A program made the position numbers and the translations under genes. From NCBI GenBank assembly GCA_034666705.1, contig JAXDLH010000108.1:1-13681 (forward strand): 13,681 bases of DNA. Direction: 5' to 3'. The stretch is from JAXDLH01 sp034666705. GTDB lineage: Bacteria; Chloroflexota; UBA6077; SHYK01. Below the pieces are notes generated by a model. It searched no databases, had not been told where the DNA came from, and saw only the letters and a program-made list of their open reading frames with translations. Of the stretch, positions 1 through 6,353 are shown one piece after another (positions within the stretch are counted from its first letter, which is position 1; every line of letters begins with the position of its first letter).

Positions 1-759
1 CATCAGCTCCATGGCGCATGGAATGATGCCGGCGCCGAGCACATCGGTCACGGCGTTGGCTGCGGTCGAGACGTCCGGAAAATCGGCGACGACGGTGCGG
101 CGGTCGCGCGGCTTTGGGATGAGGCGCAAGGTCGCCTCGGTAACCAGGCCGAGCGTGCCTTCGGAGCCCACGAACAGGTGGGTAAGGTCATAGCCCGTGG
201 AGTTCTTGACGGTGGAGGAGCCGGTGCGGACGATCTCGCCGCTCGGCAGCACGACTTCGAGGCCGAGCACGTAGTCGCGCGTTACGCCGTACTTCAAGCA
301 ACGTGGGCCGCCGGCGCACGTCGCAATGTTGCCGCCAATCGAGGATTGTCTCAGGCTTGCGGGATCGGGCGGGTAGAAGAGGCCCTGGGCATCGACCGCG
401 GCCTGCAACGTGGCCGTGACCACGCCGGGCTGGGTGACGACGGTCATGTTGACTCGGTCGATCTCGAGGATGCGGTTCATGCGCGTGAGATTGATGACGA
501 TGCCGCCAAAGACCGGTACGGCCCCGCCGGCGAGACCACTCGCCGCACCCCGAGGCACGATCGGAATGGTTTCTTCCCCGGCGACGCGAACCACGGCGGC
601 GACTTCCTGCGTGTTCAGTGGGGTCGCCACGATCTCAGGGCGCCCGACCACCCACGTGCCGTCGTACGAGTAGACGACAATCTCTTCGGGAGCCGTCAGA
701 ACCCGATCCGGTGCGAGCGCCGCCCGCAGCTTCGCCGTAGCTCGCGCGATGTCAGGCAT
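1..759 (-). CDS. glcD: FAD-binding subunit of glycolate oxidase-type 2-hydroxyacid dehydrogenase, 3' end outside window
   Basis: The first 253 residues of a flavoprotein of the GlcD/D-lactate dehydrogenase family, which oxidises glycolate or a related 2-hydroxyacid to the 2-oxoacid and passes electrons to an Fe-S partner. The PCMH-type FAD domain is clear: PRGAASGLAGGAVP at about 69-82 (pyrophosphate loop), FYPPDPAS at 128-135, SIGGNIATCAGGP at 140-152, and GSEGTLGLVTEATLRLIP at 199-216. Family members are about 450-490 residues, so roughly half the protein, including the C-terminal substrate cap, lies beyond base 1. The ATG at 757-759 is preceded by a good GGAGGG ribosome site, which decides the start. 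It lies downstream of glcF with mntA/hepT in between; no glcE is seen. The precise substrate (glycolate or D-lactate) cannot be told from the sequence. Confidence 0.93.
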   Translation of the reverse strand, partial: MPDIARATAKLRAALAPDRVLTAPEEIVVYSYDGTWVVGRPEIVATPLNTQEVAAVVRVAGEETIPIVPRGAASGLAGGAVPVFGGIVINLTRMNRILEIDRVNMTVVTQPGVVTATLQAAVDAQGLFYPPDPASLRQSSIGGNIATCAGGPRCLKYGVTRDYVLGLEVVLPSGEIVRTGSSTVKNSTGYDLTHLFVGSEGTLGLVTEATLRLIPKPRDRRTVVADFPDVSTAANAVTDVLGAGIIPCAMELM

Positions 760-841
760 GGCTCCCTCCACGTAAACGTCGCCCGGTTCTACATCTTCCC
801 ATGTCGCCGCGATCGTGGTTCCCCGGACGGTGGTGGCAAAA

Positions 842-892
842 TCAGTCCTCGAGGTGGTGGACCAGCTCTGGGAGGCGCTCCGTCACCACGAG
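842..892 (-). other. Stranded C-terminal segment of hepT beyond the premature TGA
   Basis: Read in the hepT frame, these bases encode LVVTERLPELVHHLED followed by TGA (842-844). This matches the usual end of HepT/DUF86 proteins, where a Trp precedes a hydrophobic pair and an acidic-LP-L segment closes the last helix. A single change of TGA to TGG at 893-895 would give an uninterrupted protein of about 110 residues, the usual family length. The segment has no start codon or ribosome site of its own, so it is probably not translated separately. Confidence 0.75.
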
Positions 893-1171
893 TCATATCC
901 GCCAGTTCAGAATCGCCCAGTAGTCGTGTGCGAGAATGTTGCGTTGGCCGACGATTGCACGCCACGGAATCGCGGTGTGCGCGGTTCGAAAATCAGGAGA
1001 AACGCGGCCGGCGGCTTCGCCGATGATCTCAAGGCCACGCTCTACGGCGAAGCGCCGCATCTCGTTACTTTCGTAGTCAGCGAGCGACGCACCGTGGGAA
1101 ATGCGGCAAATTGTCGCGGCAGCTTGCCGCATTTCCCCGAGGTAGGCCGCGTCACCAGCCTCAGGCCGCAT
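893..1171 (-). CDS. hepT: HepT-like HEPN RNase toxin (DUF86), cut short by an in-frame TGA
   Basis: A HEPN-fold protein of the HepT/DUF86 family, the RNase toxin partner of MntA. The HEPN catalytic motif RX4HXY is intact as RNILAHDY (R77, H82, Y84), and GLEIIGEAAGRVSPD (46-60) and IPWRAIVGQRN (68-78) are typical of the family. In known pairs, MntA adds AMP to the motif tyrosine and silences the toxin. The ATG at 1169-1171 overlaps the mntA stop by 11 bp, pointing to translational coupling; a longer upstream extension would lie inside mntA and does not look like HepT. The reading frame stops at a TGA (893-895) after NWRI, giving 92 residues. The same frame continues beyond the TGA with LVVTERLPELVHHLED and a second TGA, the normal family ending, so about 17 C-terminal residues appear lost. 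GC is lower than in neighbours (about 57% at 1021-1080 by hand count). Confidence 0.85.
   Translation of the reverse strand: MRPEAGDAAYLGEMRQAAATICRISHGASLADYESNEMRRFAVERGLEIIGEAAGRVSPDFRTAHTAIPWRAIVGQRNILAHDYWAILNWRI
1096..1137 (-). repeat. Perfect 14-bp inverted repeat inside the hepT message
   Basis: GGGAAATGCGGCAA (1096-1109) is the exact reverse complement of TTGCCGCATTTCCC (1124-1137), with a 14-base loop. In the hepT mRNA this would form a 14-bp hairpin starting about 34 bases after the start codon and covering codons 12-25. No T-run follows, so it does not look like an intrinsic terminator. It is coding sequence within the HepT N-terminal helix. A role in limiting toxin translation or mRNA stability is an inference only. 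Confidence 0.85.
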
Positions 1172-1469
1172 ATACGAGGTACCGCGTGCCCAAGATCTCG
1201 TGGCGGAGAAACGGGTTGCGAACAGCCTCGAGCTCAACGAGGTCTACCGGTCGACTGAACAGTTCGGCCAACTCATCGCGAATCTCGACAATATCCCAGA
1301 GTGAAAGCCTAACTTCTACATCGAAGTCGACCAGCACATCCACATCGCTGTCCGGGCGGAAATAATCTCGAAGCACGGATCCGAAAAGCCATATGGCCTT
1401 GATGTGGTGACAACGGCAGAATTCGGCGATCTGTGCCTGGTCGACATCGATTCGCACTCCGCTCAGCAC
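1161..1469 (-). CDS. mntA: MntA-like minimal nucleotidyltransferase antitoxin
   Basis: A 102-residue minimal nucleotidyltransferase (DNA polymerase beta superfamily). The family signature GSX10DXD is exact: G30-S31, then ten residues, then D42-V-D44, in the context WLFGSVLRDYF followed by SDVDVLVDF. A third acidic residue is probably D76 in PVDLVELE. Characterised MntA proteins attach AMP to a tyrosine of the HepT toxin, which fits the downstream hepT overlapping by 11 bp. The GTG start at 1467-1469 follows AGGAG, which itself overlaps the glcF stop codon 10 bp upstream, so translation is probably coupled to glcF. GC over 1261-1440 is about 52% by hand count, against about 75% in a glcF stretch at 1741-1800, suggesting the pair was acquired by transfer. 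Confidence 0.9.
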   Translation of the reverse strand: MLSGVRIDVDQAQIAEFCRCHHIKAIWLFGSVLRDYFRPDSDVDVLVDFDVEVRLSLWDIVEIRDELAELFSRPVDLVELEAVRNPFLRHEILGTRYLVYAA

Positions 1470-1479
1470 TGCCAGACTC

Positions 1480-2832
1480 CTATTTGCGGTCGGCCTCGTA
1501 CGCCTCGGCGAGGAGGTCGACGGGATGGACGACCTTTACGTCGAGGCCGCGCTCGCGGGCGCCGGCCATGAGCTGCAGCAAGCAACCTGGATTGGCGGCT
1601 GCCACGAACTCGGCGCCAGTGGCCTCGACGTTGTCCATCTTACGGTCCAGGATCTTGTCGGAGCGCTCGCGGTGGGTCAGGTTGTAGACGCCCGCGCTGC
1701 CGCAGCACCAGCTCGCCTCGCGCATCTCGACGAGGTCGACGCCGGGGATCGCGTTGAGGACCGCGCGCGGCTGCTTGCTCACGCCCTGGGCGTGGCAGAG
1801 GTGGCAAGCGTCATGGTAGGTGACCTTCGCTTGCAGCTCTGCGAGCGGCTCCCGCAGGGGAATCTCGACCAGAAGCTCCGTGATGTCGCGCACCTTGTCC
1901 GCAAACGCGCGGGCCCGCTCGCCATAGACTGGATCGTCGGCAAGGAGCTCCCCATACTCTTTGGTCTGCGCGCTGCAGGCGGCGCAATCGGCCACGATGT
2001 AGTCGAGGTCGTAGCTCATGAAGAGCGCGACGTTGTGGCGCGCGAGTTGCTTCAACGTTCCGAAATCACCCTCGCCGGCATGCGGCGCCCCACAACAGCG
2101 GAGCGCTTTCGGCAGCACGACCTCACAGCCATTTTCCGCGAGGACCCGCACGGTCTTTTCACTCGTCTTCGCAAAGACCAGGCTCATGACGCAGCCGAGG
2201 AAGAACCCAACGCGGTAGGTCTGCTCGCCAACCGCGGGCGTCACCTCAGGGAGCGTGAGACGCAGCGGGGCGCTCGGCAGCGGCGGCAGCAGCCGCTCCA
2301 TGGATTGCAGCGCCTCTGGCAGCAGCTTCACCAGGCCCGTGGACCGCATGACTCGCTGAATTCCCAGCCACTGGTAGATCCGCGCCGGCCACATCAGTGT
2401 CTCGAGCAGCTCGGGGCTCGTCATCACGCGCTCGAGCACAAAGCGCTTCAGCCAGTGCTGCGGCCGGCCCTGCTCGATGAGTGCCCGTGTGAGCAAGACC
2501 TGCTCGCCGACCAGCACGTGTGATGGACAGACCGTCTGGCATGCCCGGCAATCGAGGCAGTGATACATGTGGTCGGCGACCGTGTTGGTGAGCGGAAACG
2601 CGCCCTCGTCGGCCGCCCGCATGAGTTGAACACGGCCGCGAGGTGACTGGATCTCCATCGCATCAGTAGCGTACGTCGGGCAAACGGAGAGGCAGAGGGC
2701 GCACTTCACGCAGGCGAGCAGATTGTCGTAGTCGGGGGAATCGGGTCCCCGGAGCTGCGGCTCGCCGCGGTAGATCGGGGGAACTGGGATGCGGGAAGGA
2801 GGTTGATTCACCCGCTGATTATAGGTGACCAT
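1480..2832 (-). CDS. glcF: Iron-sulfur subunit of glycolate oxidase-type 2-hydroxyacid dehydrogenase
   Basis: A 450-residue (Fe-S)-binding protein of the GlcF family, the electron-transfer subunit working with GlcD. Two 4Fe-4S motifs lie near the N-terminus: CVKCALCLSVCP (C41, C44, C47, C51) and CLDCRACQTVCP (C92, C95, C98, C102). Two cysteine-rich CCG domains follow: FFLGCVMSL (210-218) with CCGAPHAGEG (247-256), and YHDACHLCHAQG (339-350) with WCCGSAG (375-381). No transmembrane segment is seen. I chose the ATG at 2830-2832; its ribosome site is only a weak AGGT. The frame stays open another 101 codons, but that sequence looks unlike GlcF and overlaps the divergent EVE gene. GTG at 2809-2811 is an alternative start. 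A TATAAT hexamer (minus strand, 2818-2823) lies just inside the chosen start and would favour the GTG if it is a promoter. It is first in the run glcF-mntA-hepT-glcD. Confidence 0.92.
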   Translation of the reverse strand: MVTYNQRVNQPPSRIPVPPIYRGEPQLRGPDSPDYDNLLACVKCALCLSVCPTYATDAMEIQSPRGRVQLMRAADEGAFPLTNTVADHMYHCLDCRACQTVCPSHVLVGEQVLLTRALIEQGRPQHWLKRFVLERVMTSPELLETLMWPARIYQWLGIQRVMRSTGLVKLLPEALQSMERLLPPLPSAPLRLTLPEVTPAVGEQTYRVGFFLGCVMSLVFAKTSEKTVRVLAENGCEVVLPKALRCCGAPHAGEGDFGTLKQLARHNVALFMSYDLDYIVADCAACSAQTKEYGELLADDPVYGERARAFADKVRDITELLVEIPLREPLAELQAKVTYHDACHLCHAQGVSKQPRAVLNAIPGVDLVEMREASWCCGSAGVYNLTHRERSDKILDRKMDNVEATGAEFVAAANPGCLLQLMAGARERGLDVKVVHPVDLLAEAYEADRK

Positions 2833-2949
2833 CGATTTCGGACCTGGCGAACGCGCCTGGCGCCGATCCTGGAACCTGACTGGGCTCAGGGGGTACGGAT
2901 CGTCGACAAGCGATGCCGGATCGTGACCTCCGGGCCTCGTCGGGCTGCC

Positions 2950-2955
2950 TATACT
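2950..2955 (+). promoter_or_regulatory. Possible -10 element for the EVE-domain gene
   Basis: TATACT lies 34 bases before the TTG start, a suitable distance for a sigma-70 type -10 box. No convincing -35 is found at 16-18 bp spacing, so this rests on one hexamer and position alone. Confidence 0.3.
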
Positions 2956-2989
2956 CCGACGGAATGACAGCCAACTGGAGGATCTGACC

Positions 2990-3454
2990 TTGCCGACGTA
3001 TTGGTGCCTCGTTACCTCGCCCGACAATATCGCCAGGACTCGCGCCCTTGGATTCACGGTCCAGGGAATCAAGAAGGCACATCGCAAGAAAGCCGAGAAG
3101 ATGCAGCCGGGCGATCGCATTCTGCTGTATGCCACGCAGCGTCAAGCGTTCGCCTTCACGGCGACCATTACCTCGCCCTACTTCGAGGACCACTCGCCGA
3201 TCTGGACGAGCGACAAAGCGGGTGAGGACTACCCATTCCGTTTCGATATCACACCGGACGTCGTGCTCGACGAGGTGGATTACGTCCCGGCGGCGGCGAT
3301 GGTCGAGCAGATGGAGTACGCCCGAAAGTGGCCGCCGCAGCATTGGCGCCTCGCGTTCCAGGGCAACGTGCACGTGCTGCCGGAGCATGACTTCAGCCTT
3401 ATCGAGGATGCCATGACGGAGGTGGCGAAGGCGCCGGCACCTGCAGCGTCGTGA
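2990..3454 (+). CDS. EVE domain-containing protein
   Basis: A 154-residue, single-domain protein of the EVE (PUA-like) family. Recognisable parts are the N-terminal YWCLVTSPDN (4-13), WGVxxR-like basic segment GIKKAHRKKAEKMQPGDRIL (26-45) with the characteristic MQPGDRILLY strand, then FAFTATITSPYFED and the closing aromatic-rich stretch YARKWPPQHWRLAFQGNVHVL. EVE domains are thought to read modified bases in DNA or RNA, and EVE proteins sometimes take part in modification-dependent defence. No nuclease or helicase is fused or adjacent here, so its role is open. The TTG start at 2990-2992 is decided by a good GGAGG eight bases upstream; no ATG or GTG in frame would keep the first strand. It is divergent from glcF and is followed by a 181-bp gap before def. 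Confidence 0.85.
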   Translation: MPTYWCLVTSPDNIARTRALGFTVQGIKKAHRKKAEKMQPGDRILLYATQRQAFAFTATITSPYFEDHSPIWTSDKAGEDYPFRFDITPDVVLDEVDYVPAAAMVEQMEYARKWPPQHWRLAFQGNVHVLPEHDFSLIEDAMTEVAKAPAPAAS

Positions 3455-3600
3455 GTCTCCGAGGCTGACGTGCCGATGCCGCCATTGCTGACGCTAGGGA
3501 GTCCTGCCGCTTTCAGAATGACAGTACCTTGAGCTCCCTGCCGCCGATTGGCGGTTGCCGCATCGGGGCTGAAAAGGGGAGCCCGCGGTTAGCAGTGCGC

Positions 3601-3606
3601 TAGAAT
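3601..3606 (+). promoter_or_regulatory. Possible -10 element for def
   Basis: TAGAAT lies 29 bases before the def GTG start in the 181-bp gap after the EVE gene. No good -35 hexamer is seen at normal spacing. A short CCGCC-GATT-GGCGG hairpin (3541-3554) lies upstream without a T-run. Weak evidence. Confidence 0.25.
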
Positions 3607-3635
3607 CACCCACAGAATCTGGTGAGGAGCGCACC

Positions 3636-4352
3636 GTGGCGGTCCTGGACGTCGTGACGTGGGAGAACCCGCGCCTCCGCAAGAAATCGCTCAAAGTGAA
3701 GCGCGTCGATGCGAGCATCCAGCGCCTCATCGACGACATGATCGAAACGTGCCGTGCCAACGACGGCGTGGGGCTCGCGGCGCCGCAGGTCGGCGTGCTG
3801 CTGCGGATCATCGTGTGCGAATACACCGACGATGAGACAGAGGAGCTCAACCAGCTCATCCTCATCAATCCCGAGATCACCGCCAAAGAGGGCGAGTGGC
3901 TGGCCGAGGAGGGGTGTTTGTCCATCCCCGGATACTGGGGTACGGTACCTCGCGCGGTGGCTATCACTGTCCGGGGCAAAGATCGCCACGGGCACGACGT
4001 CAAGCTCAAGACCGACACGCGCATGGCGCACATCCTCCAGCATGAGATCGACCATCTCGACGGTATTCTCTACGTCGATTATCTGAAGAGCCTCGACGAG
4101 CTGGAGAAGGTCGAGGAGGACAAACCCCGTCGCCGGCGGCGCAACCGGCCCGTCGCCGGTGAAGGCGAGGTCGACGAGGGGGCGCAGCCAGGTCCCGAGG
4201 CCGAGGATAGTGAGGCGGGCGGGGTCAGTGCTGGCGGGCTCAGTGGGGCCCGCTCGCGGGTGAAAGCCCAGGATTGTCCCTCGCGTGGCACGCCGTTTTG
4301 TGCATGCGGGCGAAGGAGAGGCGATGCGACCGTTGATCGGAATTACGTGTAG
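3636..4352 (+). CDS. def: Peptide deformylase with a long low-complexity C-terminal tail
   Basis: Removes the formyl group from the N-terminal methionine of new proteins; cytoplasmic metalloenzyme. All three family motifs are present: GVGLAAPQ (44-51), EEGCLSIP (91-98, metal ligand C94) and HEIDHLDG (136-143, ligands H136 and H140, catalytic E137). The GTG start at 3636-3638 is preceded by GAGGAG at six bases' distance. The catalytic domain ends around residue 155. It is followed by about 80 residues of charged, Gly/Ala/Arg-rich sequence including a run of five Arg, bringing the protein to 238 residues against the usual 150-200. The tail overlaps the start of the next gene by 29 bp. The tail may be real, may be cut off, or may reflect a lost stop codon; it resembles no domain I know. 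Confidence 0.93.
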   Translation: MAVLDVVTWENPRLRKKSLKVKRVDASIQRLIDDMIETCRANDGVGLAAPQVGVLLRIIVCEYTDDETEELNQLILINPEITAKEGEWLAEEGCLSIPGYWGTVPRAVAITVRGKDRHGHDVKLKTDTRMAHILQHEIDHLDGILYVDYLKSLDELEKVEEDKPRRRRRNRPVAGEGEVDEGAQPGPEAEDSEAGGVSAGGLSGARSRVKAQDCPSRGTPFCACGRRRGDATVDRNYV

Positions 4353-5067
4353 CACTCTCGCCGCGAGCGAGACGCGTCCCACTCGCTTCGTCCTGAACCA
4401 GTCGTACGCGCGCGCCATCGTCCTTGCGGGTGGTGCACCCGTGTTGATACCTAACCTTGGCGAAGGCGAGGCGCTGTGGGCCGTGCTCGAAATGCTCGAC
4501 GGCCTCCTGCTGCCGGGTGGTGCCGACATGGCCCCGGCGACCTACGGCGCGGAGCCGCACGTGAATGCGGGCGAGCCGGACCCGGCGCTCGACGAGACCG
4601 AGCTCGCGCTCGCGCGTTGGGCGCTGGGCGAGGAGACGCCGGTGCTGGGTATCTGTCGCGGCCAGCAATGCCTGAACGTCGCGGCCGGCGGCACCCTGTT
4701 TCAGGACGTGCCGACCGAGGTACCGAATGCCGTATCGCATCGAGTCGAGCCGCGCGACGCGGTTGCGCACGCTATTGCCGTCGAGCCCGATTCTCGACTC
4801 GCCGACCTCCTCGGCGGCACAGAGGTTCCCGTGAATAGCCTCCATCACCAGGCGGTGCGCGATGTGGCGCCGGGTTTCATTGCCAGTGCCTGGGCTCCGG
4901 ATGGGGTGATCGAGGGAATCGAGAGTCTCGACCACGGGTTTGCCGTCGCCGTCCAGTTCCACCCCGAGGAGCTCGTGCCCGGCCATCAGGCGAGTGAGCA
5001 TCTCCTCCGCCGGTTCGTCGCCGAGGCGACCGGTCGCCCGCGTCGCCGGACCTATACGCTTTCATAG
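4324..5067 (+). CDS. Gamma-glutamyl-gamma-aminobutyrate hydrolase family protein (peptidase C26)
   Basis: A 247-residue class-I glutamine amidotransferase-like hydrolase of the PuuD/C26 family, which cleaves gamma-glutamyl bonds such as in gamma-glutamyl-GABA. The N-terminus RPLIGITCS is typical. LLLPGGADMAPATYG (61-75) is the oxyanion region, GICRGQQCLNVAAGG (109-123) carries the nucleophile C111, VNSLHHQAV (170-178) is conserved in the family, and QFHPEE (211-216) supplies H213 and E215. The ATG at 4324 follows AAGGAGAGG at a good distance; an upstream in-frame ATG-like extension adds 13 residues that do not match the family. It overlaps the def tail by 29 bp, suggesting co-transcription. 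The real substrate is unknown, since no putrescine-pathway genes are nearby. Confidence 0.88.
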   Translation: MRPLIGITCSTLAASETRPTRFVLNQSYARAIVLAGGAPVLIPNLGEGEALWAVLEMLDGLLLPGGADMAPATYGAEPHVNAGEPDPALDETELALARWALGEETPVLGICRGQQCLNVAAGGTLFQDVPTEVPNAVSHRVEPRDAVAHAIAVEPDSRLADLLGGTEVPVNSLHHQAVRDVAPGFIASAWAPDGVIEGIESLDHGFAVAVQFHPEELVPGHQASEHLLRRFVAEATGRPRRRTYTLS

Positions 5068-6201
5068 CGCCGCTAGCGCGTCCGCTATCTCCCGCCGCAC
5101 GTCGGGGTCAGTCTCTATCGCCAGCGCCCGCTCGAGCGCCGCGCGATCATCCTCGGCAAGCCCATCCATCTGCCCGAGGGCCCATGCGGCGTGTCCCCGG
5201 ACGAGCGGCTCGGCGTCTTCGAGGGCGCGCAGCAGGGCCGGGATCGCGCGCGGGTCATGACTGTTCCCCAGTGCGACCGCGGCGTTGCGCAACAGGCCGC
5301 GTCGCTTCGGCCGCGTGAGCGGCGTGCCACGAAAGCGGGCCCGGAAGGCAGCGTCGTCGAGACCGAGCAGCTCGATCAAGTCGAGCGCCGGGCCAGCGCC
5401 CTGGTTGGGTTGAAACTCAACGTGCGTGCCCGCAGGACGTGCCCGGTTCCATGGACACACCTCCTGGCAGACGTCGCAGCCAAAGACCCAGCTTCCCATT
5501 AGCGGCCGCAGCTCGCGCGCGATCGGGCCGCGATGCTCGATGGTGAGGTATGAGATGCAGCGCGTGGCGTCAAGCTCGCGCGGGCCGACGAACGCGTCGG
5601 TCGGGCAGGCATCCAGGCACGCGCGGCAGGAGCCGCAATCACGGATCAGACCAGGCTCGGCAGCGAGCTCGGCCGTGGTGAGGATTGCGCTGAGGAAGAC
5701 GTACGAGCCGCGCGGGCCGGTCAATACGCACGTGTTCTTGCCGATGAATCCGAGGCCGGCGCGCTCGGCGGCGGCGCGATCTACGAGCGGTCCGGTATCG
5801 ACGAACGTGCGGGTGTGCGCGCCGGGCGCGATTACCTCGATCGTCGCCGCGAGCTCGCGGAGCCGAGGCGGGATGACGTCGTGGTAGTCGCGGCCCCAGG
5901 CGTAGCGAGCGACCCGGCCGTGCAGCGGGTCCGACATTGGCGCTGGTGTGATGGGCGCATAGGACGTGCCGAGGGCCACGATCGTCCGGGCGCCCGGAAG
6001 CAGGACCTCTGGGTCGCAGGAGAGCCGAATGCGGTCCTGGGTAATCCATCCCATGCCCTCGAGATGACCGCGCGCCAGGCTCTCCAGCATGAGCCCTTGC
6101 TCGCGGTCGAACGGCGCTGCTGGGGCCATCCCGACGAGATCGAAGCCAAGCGCAAGGGCACGCTCGCGCGTGGCGGCGCTCCGAAGCGCAACAGAATCCA
6201 T
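5062..6201 (-). CDS. queG: Epoxyqueuosine reductase
   Basis: A 379-residue enzyme catalysing the last step of queuosine synthesis in tRNA, reducing epoxyqueuosine to queuosine; known QueG enzymes use cobalamin and two 4Fe-4S clusters. VDTGPLVDRAAAERAGLGF (134-152) contains the proposed catalytic Asp (D135) and is followed by IGKNTC. Cluster ligands are CGSCRACLDACP (C189, C192, C195, C199), plus C215 and CDVCQEVCP (C242, C245, C249). The C-terminus from about 300 holds HEAT-like repeats (NAAVALGNSHDPRAIPALL, then GHAAWALGQM), as in the full-length family. The ATG at 6199-6201 gives the usual N-terminus leading to ALGFDLVGMAPA; a GTG nine codons upstream is possible, and neither has a strong ribosome site. 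It ends tail-to-tail with the C26 gene, overlapping by 6 bp. Confidence 0.95.
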   Translation of the reverse strand: MDSVALRSAATRERALALGFDLVGMAPAAPFDREQGLMLESLARGHLEGMGWITQDRIRLSCDPEVLLPGARTIVALGTSYAPITPAPMSDPLHGRVARYAWGRDYHDVIPPRLRELAATIEVIAPGAHTRTFVDTGPLVDRAAAERAGLGFIGKNTCVLTGPRGSYVFLSAILTTAELAAEPGLIRDCGSCRACLDACPTDAFVGPRELDATRCISYLTIEHRGPIARELRPLMGSWVFGCDVCQEVCPWNRARPAGTHVEFQPNQGAGPALDLIELLGLDDAAFRARFRGTPLTRPKRRGLLRNAAVALGNSHDPRAIPALLRALEDAEPLVRGHAAWALGQMDGLAEDDRAALERALAIETDPDVRREIADALAAL

Positions 6202-6246
6202 GTTTCGATGGTACCGGACCCGCTGCACTCACCGCGCGCCGACCCG

Positions 6247-6306
6247 TACGTCGAAAGCGCAGAGAAGGCGCAGATCCATACGTCGAAAGCGCAGAGAAGG
6301 CGCAGA
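6247..6306. repeat. Tandem pair of 28-bp direct repeats
   Basis: The 28 bases at 6247-6274 recur identically at 6279-6306, separated by the four bases TCCA (period 32). The unit begins TACGTCGAAAGC and ends GAAGGCGCAGA. It lies in the 152-bp divergent region between queG and the small gene at 6354. The unit looks like dispersed intergenic repeats containing AGCGCAGAGAAGGCGCAGA that I recall from other bacterial genomes (memory, not a search). Confidence 0.9.
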
Positions 6307-6353
6307 ATGGAAGGGCGAGGCGGATGCGCACACCACGGGATGGAGATGTGTCC

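Noticed and set aside
893..895. TGA as selenocysteine or Trp recoding in hepT
   Set aside because: The family has Trp, not Cys, here; many intact genes in the window end in TGA, so a TGA=Trp code is unlikely, and no SECIS-like context was identified.
178..1026. 282-codon plus-strand frame over glcD and hepT
   Set aside because: Antisense to glcD, whose FAD motifs are clear; the translated sequence is Arg-rich and unlike any family.
3541..3554. CCGCC-GATT-GGCGG hairpin after the EVE gene as a terminator
   Set aside because: Only a 5-bp stem and no T-run follows.
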